NCBI GenBank assembly: GCA_963732905.1
Contig: CAVTBM010000007.1
Location: 186,001-250,000, forward strand
Origin: DASQZK01 sp963732905
GTDB taxonomy: Bacteria; Bacteroidota; Bacteroidia; Bacteroidales; GCA-2748055
Direction: 5' to 3'
DNA: 64,000 nt
This document shows positions 18,579 to 26,898 of the stretch, piece after piece. A program made the translations under genes and the position numbers. Each line of letters opens with the position of its first letter. The stretch's first letter is position 1. The notes beneath the pieces are model-generated. The model was given only the letters and a program-made list of their open reading frames with translations, had not been told where the DNA came from and made no database searches.

Positions 18579-19236
18579 TTACGTTTGAATTTATGAAAGG
18601 CAATTTTAGCAAGATTTTCATCAGATCAAAACCAAATTAAGAACATTTTTCGGGAAATTGTTAAAAGATGGGGAAATCACCACAGATTTCACAGATTACA
18701 CAGATTGAATGGGGGAGAGTTTAATTAAGAGGGGAAATCACCACAGATTTCACAGATTACACAGATTGAATGGGGGAGAGTTTAATTAAGAGGGGAAATC
18801 ACCACAGATTTCACAGATTACACAGATTGAATGTGGGAGAGTTTAATTAAGAGGGGAAATCACCACAGATTTCACAGATTACACAGATTGAATGGGGGAG
18901 AGTTTAATTAAGAGGGGAAATCACCACAGATTTCACAGATTACACAGATTGAATGTGGGAGAGTTTAATTAAGAGGGGAAATCACCACAGATTTCACAGA
19001 TTACACAGATTGAATGTGGGAGAGTTTAATTAAGAGGGGGTATCACCACAGATTGCACAGATTACACAGATTATTAGGGGAGGAATTCAATTAAGAGGAA
19101 TGTTCAATTAAGAGGGAATCACCACTCCCCATTCACCACTCCGCATTCACCACTCCCCAATCTCTTCTCTCCACTCCCCAATCCCCACTCACCAATCTCT
19201 ACTCTCCAATCCCTTGTCTCTCCAAATTCTTCCGCT
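18579..19236. other. Repeat-rich intergenic region upstream of tgt
   Basis: Apart from the 61-bp array it holds a CT-rich low-complexity stretch at 19120-19220 built from words such as CACTCCCC, CATTCACCA and CAATCTCT. No gene is visible. The tgt promoter is at its right end. Confidence 0.8.
18665..19098. repeat. Satellite array, 61-bp period, about 7 copies
   Basis: Unit boundaries (AAGAGGGGAAATCACC) recur at 18727, 18788, 18849, 18910, 18971 and 19032, exactly 61 bases apart, with an earlier partial copy. Each unit contains three adjacent 9-mers, CACAGATTT, CACAGATTA and CACAGATTG, then an AATGGGGGAGAGTTTAATT spacer. Copies differ by only a few bases. The unit is not a multiple of three and has no long frame. 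The spacers are identical, so this is not a CRISPR. Confidence 0.95.
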
Positions 19237-19244
19237 TATCTTTG
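19214..19244 (+). promoter_or_regulatory. Bacteroidota-type promoter for tgt
   Basis: TTG at 19214-19216, 20 bases, TATCTTTG at 19237-19244, a perfect -7 box. Transcription would start about 19250. This decides the tgt start, since a TTG codon at 19242 lies inside the box while ATG 19260 lies just downstream. Confidence 0.7.
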
Positions 19245-19259
19245 CGATTTATTCAGAAG

Positions 19260-20390
19260 ATGACATTTAACCTTGAATATCAGGATCCGGGTTCCGGCGC
19301 CCGGGCAGGACGGATCATGACCGGGCATGGGGAGGTTCTCACGCCGGTGTTTATGCCGGTGGGAACAGCCGGAAGCGTGAAGGGAGTTCATCAGCGTGAG
19401 CTGAGAGATGAGGTGAATGCTCCAATCATCCTGGGAAATACCTATCATCTTTTCCTGCGTCCCGGGCTTGAGATACTCAAAAATGCCGGCGGCCTGCACA
19501 AATTCATGGGGTGGGACAGGGCTCTTCTGACGGACAGTGGCGGATACCAGGTCTTCTCACTCACAAAGATCAGGAAGATCAAGGAGGAAGGTGCCGTTTT
19601 CAATTCCCATATTGACGGGACAAAATATATTTTCACACCGGAAAATGTGGTTGACACCGAAAGGATCATCGGCGCGGATATCATGATGGCGCTGGATGAG
19701 TGCACTCCTTTTCCGTGCGATTATGCCTATGCGAAAAAGTCGCTGGGTCTTACCCATAGATGGATTGACAGGGGCATTAAGCGTTTTCATGAAACCGAAC
19801 CGCTGTATGGTTACGACCAGGCTTACTTTCCTATCGTGCAGGGGAGCGTTTATGAGGACCTGAGGAAGGAATCGGCTGAGAAGATGGCCGGGCTTAATAC
19901 GGATGGCATAGCCATTGGCGGATTGTCTGTCGGGGAACCTGCGGAGGAGATGTACCGTATAACCGAAATCGTAACCGGTATACTGCCGCAAGACCGGCCG
20001 AGATATCTGATGGGTGTCGGAACACCGGTGAATATCCTGGAATCCATCGCTCTCGGTGTGGATATGTTCGATTGTGTGATGCCCACAAGGAACGGCCGTA
20101 ACGGGATGCTTTTTACCAGTGAAGGGGTGATCAACATGAAAAACAACAAATGGAAGGACGATCATTCTGTTATTGACGAAAACGGTATTACTTTTGCCGA
20201 TATACAATATTCCAGGGCTTATTTACGTCATCTGATCGTGTCCGGTGAAATGCTGGGCGCTCAGATCGCCAGTATTCATAACCTGGGCTTTTACCTCTGG
20301 CTGGTCAGGGAAGCAAGAAACAAAATTTTGACCGGAGAATTCAGTACATGGAAAGACAACATGGTGAAAAAATTGTCAACAAGATTATGA
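19260..20390 (+). CDS. tgt: tRNA-guanine transglycosylase (queuosine), lacking zinc cysteines
   Basis: 376 aa from ATG 19260. TGT motifs are clear: GNTYHLFLRPGLEIL, LTDSGGYQVFSL, PIVQGSVYEDLR, YLMGVGTP and the catalytic stretch GVDMFDCVMPTRNGRNG. It exchanges the wobble guanine of GUN-anticodon tRNAs for a queuine precursor. The zinc site C-x-C-x2-C-x25-H is degenerate: the three cysteine positions are G309, T311 and D314, while H340 is kept. I recall similar changes in other Bacteroidota TGTs, so it may be lineage-wide. It is coupled to the LptF/G gene by an ATGA overlap. Confidence 0.94.
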   Translation: MTFNLEYQDPGSGARAGRIMTGHGEVLTPVFMPVGTAGSVKGVHQRELRDEVNAPIILGNTYHLFLRPGLEILKNAGGLHKFMGWDRALLTDSGGYQVFSLTKIRKIKEEGAVFNSHIDGTKYIFTPENVVDTERIIGADIMMALDECTPFPCDYAYAKKSLGLTHRWIDRGIKRFHETEPLYGYDQAYFPIVQGSVYEDLRKESAEKMAGLNTDGIAIGGLSVGEPAEEMYRITEIVTGILPQDRPRYLMGVGTPVNILESIALGVDMFDCVMPTRNGRNGMLFTSEGVINMKNNKWKDDHSVIDENGITFADIQYSRAYLRHLIVSGEMLGAQIASIHNLGFYLWLVREARNKILTGEFSTWKDNMVKKLSTRL

Positions 20391-21481
20391 GGGTCTTTGG
20401 ACTCAAAATCATAGATCTTTACATTATCCGAAAGTTTCTGGGGACATTTTTTTTCTCCATTGTGATCATCCTTTCGATTGCGATCATTTTCGATATTTCT
20501 GAGAAGATTGACGATTTCATTGAAAACGGGGCACCATTGAAAGCGGTGATCTTTGACTATTACATGAATTTTATTCCTTATTTCGGAGTTCTCTTCAGTT
20601 CTCTTTTCACCTTCATCTCAGTTATTTTCTTCACCTCCAAAATGGCGTACAACACTGAAATTATCGCCATCCTGAGCAGCGGGGTCAGCTTCCGGAGATT
20701 GCTTCTTCCGTATATGCTTTCAGCCGGACTGATTGCCCTTTTAGCCTACCTTCTCAGTAACTTTGTCATTCCGAAAGCGACCGCCGTGAGACTCGATTTT
20801 GAGGAGAAGTATGTCCAGAGCCATCCTGTGAATTTTAACCAGAAAAATATCCACCGGCAGATTGAGCCGGGGACATTCATTTACATGGAGAGCTACAGCA
20901 ATTACAGCAAGACCGGCTATAATTTTTCGATGGAAAAGTTTAAGAACGGCAAGCTGGTTTCGAAGCTGATGGCTGATCAGATCGCATGGGATTCGACAAA
21001 AAATGACTGGATTATCCGTAGATATTACATCAGGGATATCAATGGTATGGTTGAGAAGCTGTCTGAGGGAAATACCATTGATACAACCCTTAACCTGTCG
21101 CCTGCAGATTTCAGCCGCAGGCTCAACGTGGTAGAATCGATGAGTAAAAGTGAGCTGAACAATTTTATCAAAGTGGCGAAGATGCAGGGTGAAACGAACG
21201 TAACGGCCTATCTCATTGAAAAATACCGGCGTACGGCCTTTCCCTTCTCCACCTTTATTCTTACGATCATCGGGATGTCTGTATCGTCAAGAAAAGTGCG
21301 GGGTGGAATTGGCATGCAGCTGGGCCTCGGTCTTGCCCTTAGTTTTACCTATATTCTATTCATGCAGTTTTCATCCCAGTTTTCCATCGGGGGAACACTT
21401 CCGCCGTTGATCGCGGTATGGATTCCCAATTTTATTTTTGCTTTCGTGGCATTTTTTCTGTACAGACTGGCTCCGAAATAA
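20387..21481 (+). CDS. LptF/LptG-family permease for lipopolysaccharide export
   Basis: About 364 aa from ATG 20387, whose ATGA overlaps the tgt stop. An upstream in-frame ATG at 20348 would overlap tgt by 43 bases and is less likely. The N-terminus LYIIRKFLGTFFFSIVIIL...FDISEKIDDFI is typical of YjgP/YjgQ. There are three N-terminal membrane helices, a periplasmic jellyroll region (about 140-260) and three C-terminal helices. With LptB and LptC it moves LPS from inner membrane to the bridge. Whether it is F or G cannot be told by eye. Confidence 0.92.
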   Translation: MRVFGLKIIDLYIIRKFLGTFFFSIVIILSIAIIFDISEKIDDFIENGAPLKAVIFDYYMNFIPYFGVLFSSLFTFISVIFFTSKMAYNTEIIAILSSGVSFRRLLLPYMLSAGLIALLAYLLSNFVIPKATAVRLDFEEKYVQSHPVNFNQKNIHRQIEPGTFIYMESYSNYSKTGYNFSMEKFKNGKLVSKLMADQIAWDSTKNDWIIRRYYIRDINGMVEKLSEGNTIDTTLNLSPADFSRRLNVVESMSKSELNNFIKVAKMQGETNVTAYLIEKYRRTAFPFSTFILTIIGMSVSSRKVRGGIGMQLGLGLALSFTYILFMQFSSQFSIGGTLPPLIAVWIPNFIFAFVAFFLYRLAPK

Positions 21482-21735
21482 GTCCCCGTGTGTAATCGCC
21501 TGTCCGGCTTGGCAGGCATTGACGAAACCGGTTTTTTTTGGTCACCTCGGGCAGAACCGTGGCTATGCATGGGTTACCGCTCCGCGGTTCGGGGGACTGG
21601 TTCCGGTGATTATTCTTTTTTCTTTTTAAATACGGCAAGCTACCTTCTTTGATCCTCTTGAAAACCGACTCCCGTCTCCGAATTCAACCTTCATCATTCG
21701 ATATTTTCTCTGGTTCCGTTCATCCTTTATTTTCA

Positions 21736-21768
21736 CCACAGATTACACAGATTAACACAGATTATTAA
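21736..21768. repeat. Single copy of the CACAGATT dispersed repeat
   Basis: ACCACAGATTACACAGATTA followed by ACACAGATTA: three copies of the CACAGATTN 9-mer found in the 61-bp and 96-bp arrays, here not amplified. Confidence 0.8.
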
Positions 21769-21864
21769 AGATTAAACCCTCAATCTCTAAATCCCTCAAT
21801 CTCTAAATCCCTCAATCCCTCAATCTCTAAATCCCTCAATCCCTAAATCCCTCAATCCCTCACT

Positions 21865-22308
21865 TTTGCCTTTCGCCTTTTGCCTTTCGCCTTTCTTCCC
21901 CCTCAATCCCTCACTTTCGCCTTTCGCCTTTCACCTTTCGCCTTTCTTCCCCCTCAATCCCTCACTTTTGCCTTTCGCCTTTCACCTTTCGCCTTTCTTC
22001 CCCCTCAATCCCTCACTTTCGCCTTTCGCCTTTCACCTTTCGCCTTTCTTCCCCCTCAATCCCTCACTTTCGCCTTTCGCCTTTCACCTTTCGCCTTTCT
22101 TCCCCCTCAATCCCTCACTTTCGCCTTTCGCCTTTCACCTTTCGCCTTTCTTCCCCCTCAATCCCTCACTTTCGCCTTTCGCCTTTCACCTTTCGCCTTT
22201 CTTCCCCCTCAATCCCTCACTTTTGCCTTTCGCCTTTCACCTTTCGCCTTTCTTCCCCCTCAATCCCTCACTTTCGCCTTTCGCCTTTCACCTTTCGCCT
22301 TTCTCTTC
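21865..22308. repeat. Satellite array, 51-bp period, about 8.5 copies
   Basis: The unit starts CCTCAATCCCTCACTTTCGC and recurs near 21901, 21952, 22003, 22054, 22105, 22156, 22207 and 22258. Inside the unit a 7-base word (TTTCGCC/TTTCACC) repeats four times, so the array is hierarchical. Because 51 is a multiple of three and the DNA has no A-rich stops on this strand, two frames stay open for about 150-175 codons. Those frames have no start context or non-repeat domain and are treated as accidental. Confidence 0.93.
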
Positions 22309-22894
22309 ACCCTGAATAGTCCGGGCAGAGTTCGGGGCTTCGTTCTTTTTAAGGAGTCTGTTATTGAAACGGGATCCCACCCCCACCTTCCAACCGACCG
22401 CCCTTAATGACTTTCACCCTCCAAATCTCAGCGTCCCCATTCCCACTTTTTGACGAAAAGTTATCAACTCACCCAAAATGACGATATCCGTTTTGATGAA
22501 TGACAGCTGGAATCATCATTTTTTTCTCTCACTGCAATAATATTTCAGTCCTCTTTTGTATAGGGAGAACACCTTTTTCTTCAAAGTTAAATCGGTCACT
22601 ACTCTGATTAACGGCGTATGATTAATATGCTTCGGGGTGACTTTCAGCGATGAACTGTCTCCAATCCTGTCTCCCTTCTCTTGTCTCCCGGCTCTTCGTT
22701 CGAAAAACCTCCCTAAATGTTTGTTAATAAAAAAACAGAAAGCAAATATCTGTATGGCAGGAGTATAAGCTCATGCAGGAATGGATTATTGATGAATATC
22801 CTTTGTTAAATTGAAGGGATTTAGTAACGTTGTACTCCCAAATTCGAAAAAATCCGGCTCTTTTAACCGTTAAGTAAAACAAAAACTGTTAGTT

Positions 22895-24439
22895 ATGCCC
22901 ATCAATAAGAAAATACTTGAATTAAAGAAGCGGAGAGAGATGGTTCTCCAGGGTGGAGGTGAACAGGCTATTCAGAAACAGGCTGCCATGGGTAAGCTCA
23001 CTGCCCGTGAAAGGATACTGTCACTCCTGGACAAGGATACTTTTAACGAATACGACCTTTTTGTTGAGCACGATGCACGCGATTTCGACATGGACAAGAA
23101 GACGCTCCATGGTGACGGTGTGATTATTGGTACCGGGACCATCCATGGCAAGCCGGTGTGTATCTTTGCACAGGACTTCACTGTTGCCGGCGGTTCACTG
23201 GGACTGATGCATGCGCGCAAGATCACCAAGATCATGGATCATTCGCTGAAAATGCGCATGCCGCTTATCGGGATCAACGACTCGGGTGGTGCACGTATCC
23301 AGGAAGGGGTGAACTCACTGGCTGGTTACGGGGAGATATTCTTCCGGAATACACTGGCCTCGGGGGTAATCCCACAGATTTCCGTTATCCTCGGTCCGTG
23401 TGCCGGAGGTGCTGTTTATTCACCTGCACTTACCGATTTTGTGTTTGTAGTGGAAAAGATCTCCAAAATGTTTATCACCGGTCCTGAGGTCATCAAAACC
23501 GTTCTGGGCGAAGAGATCAGCATGGAGGAACTTGGAGGTGCCAGGGTACACAGTGAGATAACGGGTAATGCCCATTTCTATGCTCAAAGTGAGGAAGAGT
23601 GTTTTGCCCAGATCAAAAAATTACTCGAATTTCTTCCATGGAGCAATACGGAAAAACCAGTGCGGACTGCTCCAAAACCGCCAAAGAAAAGTTTTGACAT
23701 TACCTCCATTGTTCCCGATGATCCCCGTCAGCCGTATGATGTGAGAGATGTGGTCAGGGCCATTGTCGACGATTCGGATTTCCTCGAAGTGCAGGAATTA
23801 TGGGCAGCTAATATTGTGATCGGCTTCGGTAAACTGGGTGGTGAAACCGTAGGTTTTATATGTAACCAGCCCCTGGTTCTAGCCGGAGTGCTCGATGTCG
23901 ATTCCTCCGACAAGGCTGCCAGGTTTATCCGGTTCTGTGATGCCTTCAACGTGGCGATTATAACGCTTGTAGATCTACCCGGTTATCTGCCTGGTGTTGA
24001 CCAGGAACATGCAGGTGTGATCCGTCATGGCGCCAAGATCCTTTACGCATACAGTGAAGCCACCGTTCCAAAGATCACTGTCATCATCCGGAAAGCTTAC
24101 GGAGGCGGATATATAGCCATGAACTCGAGGCATCTGCGGGCCGACTTCGTCTTTGCATGGCCTTCGGCAGAAATAGCCGTTATGGGACCGGAAGGTGCGG
24201 CTAATATTATCTTCCGTAAGGAGATCGCTTCGGCTGAAGATCCTGAAAAGATGCGTAAACAAAAAGTGAAAGAATACAAAGATAAGTTTGCCAACCCTTA
24301 TGTGGCCGCAGCTAAAGGCTATATCGATTCGGTGATCGAGCCCAATGAAACCAGGAGTCTCCTGCAGCATGCCGTTGAGGTGTCTTCCAGGAAGGAAATC
24401 GTTATGCCAAGGAAAAAACACGGTGTTCCACCTTTTTAA
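22895..24439 (+). CDS. Second acyl-CoA carboxyltransferase (MmdA/PccB family)
   Basis: 514 aa, paralogous to the gene at 1719. It has the same motifs: NDSGGARIQEGVNSLAGY, GPCAGGAVYSPALTDF, LVDLPGYLPGVDQEHAGVIR and YGGGYIAMNSR. It is followed after 11 bases by a biotin carrier but by no biotin carboxylase, and no membrane decarboxylase subunit (MmdB/OadB) or small MmdD/OadG protein is present. It is either a carboxylase sharing the biotin carboxylase at 3288 or the alpha subunit of a methylmalonyl-CoA decarboxylase with its membrane part elsewhere. Confidence 0.92.
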   Translation: MPINKKILELKKRREMVLQGGGEQAIQKQAAMGKLTARERILSLLDKDTFNEYDLFVEHDARDFDMDKKTLHGDGVIIGTGTIHGKPVCIFAQDFTVAGGSLGLMHARKITKIMDHSLKMRMPLIGINDSGGARIQEGVNSLAGYGEIFFRNTLASGVIPQISVILGPCAGGAVYSPALTDFVFVVEKISKMFITGPEVIKTVLGEEISMEELGGARVHSEITGNAHFYAQSEEECFAQIKKLLEFLPWSNTEKPVRTAPKPPKKSFDITSIVPDDPRQPYDVRDVVRAIVDDSDFLEVQELWAANIVIGFGKLGGETVGFICNQPLVLAGVLDVDSSDKAARFIRFCDAFNVAIITLVDLPGYLPGVDQEHAGVIRHGAKILYAYSEATVPKITVIIRKAYGGGYIAMNSRHLRADFVFAWPSAEIAVMGPEGAANIIFRKEIASAEDPEKMRKQKVKEYKDKFANPYVAAAKGYIDSVIEPNETRSLLQHAVEVSSRKEIVMPRKKHGVPPF

Positions 24440-24450
24440 CAAAGTAAATT

Positions 24451-24819
24451 ATGGCTTTAAATAAAACAATAAAAAAAGGTAAGGCGGAAGATGAGGATCC
24501 CTGTGGACCAAAGATCCGATGCAAATCATTGGTCATTGAAGGCACAAAATACCGCACCATCCTGACCAGTAAATTTGAGAACCGCAAATCATGGGAAGCT
24601 CCCGATCCGAAGAATATCCTTTCCTATCTTCCGGGCACCATCATGAACGTATTCGTGAAGCAGGGCCAGAAGGTTAAAAAAGGCGAACCGTTGGTCATCC
24701 TCGAAGCCATGAAGATGCGCAACAAGGTGAATATGCCGGTTTCGGGGATCATCAAATCCCTGAACGTAAAAACCGGCGATACCATCCCGAAAGGATTCGT
24801 CATCATCGAAATCAAGTAG
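24451..24819 (+). CDS. Biotin carrier protein paired with the second carboxyltransferase
   Basis: 122 aa. The C-terminal biotinyl domain (about 57-122) has the EAMKM motif with K88 as the biotin site and LPGTIMNVFVKQGQKVKKGEP before it. The N-terminal ~50 residues are polar, with no proline/alanine linker as in decarboxylase gamma subunits. It is shorter than the carrier at 4807 (178 aa), which supports a distinct complex. Confidence 0.9.
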   Translation: MALNKTIKKGKAEDEDPCGPKIRCKSLVIEGTKYRTILTSKFENRKSWEAPDPKNILSYLPGTIMNVFVKQGQKVKKGEPLVILEAMKMRNKVNMPVSGIIKSLNVKTGDTIPKGFVIIEIK

Positions 24820-25895
24820 AACCCGGTCCTCGGTTTTCCGCTAACCGTTCTTATTGCCGAGGTATCAGGGAATCCCACACACGGAATACAGGAGATACGG
24901 GCAAACCAGCTGCCTTGTTATTTTGTATGTATTTCCGGCGTTAGGGTATTATGGTTAAAAGACAGTGAAGGGATAGTATATAAAGTACGCGGTGCAAACC
25001 TGTGCTCTGTAATAATTTATTAATGTTACAATGATTGGCCGGAAGAGTCTTTTAAATATAGGGTATTTCTAAAATGTGTTTTTACGCATTTTTATAAATC
25101 AGAGCACATCATTATCTTCGATAAATAGTCTCATATTAAAAATATACTGAATAAAATTCCTAAAGAATAGTACCAAAAAATATAAATATTCATTGGTGCC
25201 CGGTAAACCGAATAGGTGTTGCACACCCTACGGGGCGCCGTGTTTGATGTCGTGCATCATTCTATCGCTTGCTGCCTCCTATGGGAGGCTTTGTTCATTG
25301 TGATTGCGAAATTTTGCGATCAAAATGTCGATCGTTGTCACGAGATGGCTACTTATCAATCAACGTATAATCCAAAAAGACCCCAGGGGATCAGATAGGG
25401 GAAGTTATGGGGAAAGGCATAATCGGGTCATCATTTCTTCGTTCCACCTCACCCCCCCCCGGCCTCCTCTCCTGGAAGGCGAGGGGGTGTTCACTCCGAT
25501 TAAATTTATTTAGGTAAAAAAAAATATTTCCCTTATAAAGATTTGGAACTTGCACATTATAACAATACCAACAGAATTGCCAATCTGATTACGTAGCAGG
25601 ATGGTCCCTCTCCCTCAGATGAGGGGTTGGGGAGAGACGGAAGCGCGGAGAGAAATGAGCATGTGCTAACTGCCGGCGGCTTATCCAGAGTACCACCGTT
25701 AATTTATGGGTCGACGGCTTTTTTACTGATCCCAGCCCGGTTGATAATTAAACGCCATGCTATACCGCAAATTCCCTCATCATTCTTAATTTTGTCCTTT
25801 AGGCCGGAAACTTTGTTTTGCCGGTTGTTAAATTAAAAGGCAGTGAATTGTCCGGGCGGGATCATCCGTTTCCGTTCGCTCTTCAGTCCGGAATC
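24820..25895. other. Intergenic region with repeat remnants
   Basis: No supported gene. AT-rich to about 25195. Then come GGTGTTGCACACCCTACGGG at 25216-25235, a perfect 6-bp hairpin GCCTCC-TATG-GGAGGC at 25274-25289, and a GACCCCAGGGG word near 25380. These resemble pieces of dispersed repeats common in Bacteroidota chromosomes. A C-rich element at about 25440-25500 is one half of an inverted pair. A second G/C-rich piece is at about 25600-25640. Confidence 0.6.
25437..25500 (+). repeat. Left copy of a ~60-bp inverted repeat pair
   Basis: Reads GTTCCACCTC, a C run, GGCCTCCTCTCCTGGAAGGC, GAGGGGGTGTTCACTCCGAT. The reverse complement of nearly the whole stretch is found at 29687-29741. The core CTCTCCTGGAAGGCGAG could itself fold. 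Confidence 0.8.
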
Positions 25896-26393
25896 ATGAA
25901 AAAATGGATCGCTTCCATATGTGTTCTCTTGTTCCTCTTTAACATGGAGGGATACTACATCTGGTTCGGTGTGCAGAGATCACGGATCAAAACGGAAGTA
26001 CGGCAGGTGATCGGCAAAGGGGAAGCGGATGATCAGCTTACCGTTATCACCGTGAATAACCCATCGGATCTGGTCTGGGAAAAAACGGGTAAAGAATTCC
26101 GGTATCACGGGGAAATGTACGATGTGGTACGTTCCGGCAGCAGCGAAGGTAAAACGGTTTACTATTGTTTGAATGACCGGAAGGAGAGCCGGCTGATCTC
26201 GGCCTTTCAAAAGATTCGTACAGATAAGGAAACCGCGAACAAAATCCTGGCCGGCTTCGACCACAAATATCTACCCGACGAACACGAACCGCTTATCCGG
26301 CCGGGTTCTGTGGGAAAGTCTTTCGTCAACTTCGTGCCACATTACCATGGAGTTTTTCCAACCACTCCGGCGCCACCGCCGAAAGGGTCCTGA
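25896..26393 (+). CDS. Small membrane-anchored protein upstream of a TonB-dependent receptor
   Basis: 165 aa from ATG 25896; a TTG start 78 bases earlier is possible but leaves an unstructured extension ahead of the membrane helix. An N-terminal hydrophobic segment (about 4-24, SICVLLFLFNMEGYYIWF) is followed by a soluble domain with EFRYHGEMYDVVR and VYYCLNDRKE, and a proline-rich end (TTPAPPPKGS). I recall small proteins with this E-F-x-Y-x-G-x-M-Y-D-(V/I)-V-R pattern beside TonB receptors or metal genes in Bacteroidota, but no function is known to me. Confidence 0.75.
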   Translation: MKKWIASICVLLFLFNMEGYYIWFGVQRSRIKTEVRQVIGKGEADDQLTVITVNNPSDLVWEKTGKEFRYHGEMYDVVRSGSSEGKTVYYCLNDRKESRLISAFQKIRTDKETANKILAGFDHKYLPDEHEPLIRPGSVGKSFVNFVPHYHGVFPTTPAPPPKGS

Positions 26394-26435
26394 TGGCGGG
26401 TTAGGGTTTTTCGTAACGAACTGATCTGTGGTGAT

Positions 26436-26482
26436 GAGTGAGTTATGGAGTTATGGAGTTATGGAGTTATGGAGTTATGGAG
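26436..26482. repeat. 8-bp minisatellite GAGTTATG, about 6 copies
   Basis: GAGTTATG repeats in tandem. Its reverse complement CATAACTC is amplified at 33070-33126. Confidence 0.85.
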
Positions 26483-26555
26483 TGTCAACCACTAAACTCC
26501 AACTACTAATCTCCAATCACCAATCACCAATCCCTAATCTCCAATCAATAAACTC

Positions 26556-26850
26556 CCTTCGGCTTCGCTCAGGGACCGGGGTCATTCGCAAGAAAAGGAA
26601 AGTGATTCGGCTTCAGCAACCACCCTTCGGCTTCGCTCAGGGACCGGGATCATTCTCAAGAAAAGGAAAGTGATTCGGCTTCAGGGACCGCCCTTCGGCT
26701 TCGCTCAGGGACCACCCTTCGGCTTCGCTCAGGGACCGGATCATTCTCAAGAAAAGGAAAGCGATTCGGCTTCAGGGACCACCCTTCGGCTTCGCTCAGG
26801 GACCGGAGTCATTCCCCATCAAAGGAAAGCGCTTCGGCTTCGCTCAGCGG
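26556..26850. repeat. Cluster of CTTCGGCTTCGCTCAGGG repeats
   Basis: Five full copies start near 26556, 26634, 26692, 26716 and 26783, with a partial at 26832. They are separated by related spacers containing CATTCTCAAGAAAAGGAAAG and GATTCGGCTTCAGGGACC, so a larger unit of roughly 67-82 bp has been duplicated irregularly. The same word with one change occurs at 47577-47730. Confidence 0.9.
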
Positions 26851-26898
26851 CAATCCCTAATCTCTAATCTCTAATTTCTAATTTCTAAATCCAACACC

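Larger units (their letters stand above)
21482..22894. other. 1.4-kb intergenic region with satellites, no convincing gene
   Basis: From left to right: a weak hairpin (GCCTGTC/GGCAGGC at about 21499-21518) followed by a T8 run, which could end the tgt-lptF/G transcript; a CACAGATT-type repeat at 21736-21768; CTCAATC-rich low-complexity DNA to 21864; the 51-bp array to 22308; then about 590 bases of unremarkable AT-rich DNA up to the second carboxyltransferase gene. Confidence 0.75.
26394..26898. other. Repeat-filled gap between the small membrane protein and the TonB receptor
   Basis: GTTATGGA minisatellite at 26436-26482, CAATCACCAAT-type low complexity to 26550, then the CTTCGGCTTCGCTCAGGG family to about 26850, and TCTAATTTCTAA words before the receptor start. 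Two open frames across it are repeat-encoded and not taken as genes. Confidence 0.8.

Noticed and set aside
18665..19098. CRISPR array
   Set aside because: The units repeat every 61 bp but the would-be spacers are identical, and no cas gene is present. It is a simple satellite.
21866..22407. Two overlapping repetitive proteins of 149 and 175 aa
   Set aside because: Both come from a 51-bp satellite that is open in two frames because of its composition. There is no start context, signal or non-repeat domain.
25216..25836. Three short plus-strand frames of 60-69 codons
   Set aside because: They cover repeat remnants and have no motif, signal peptide or promoter.
26428..26867. Two plus-strand frames of 81 and 65 codons upstream of the TonB receptor
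   Set aside because: Encoded by the GTTATGGA and CTTCGGCTTCGCTCAGGG repeats (for example repeated FGFAQG). No support as genes.
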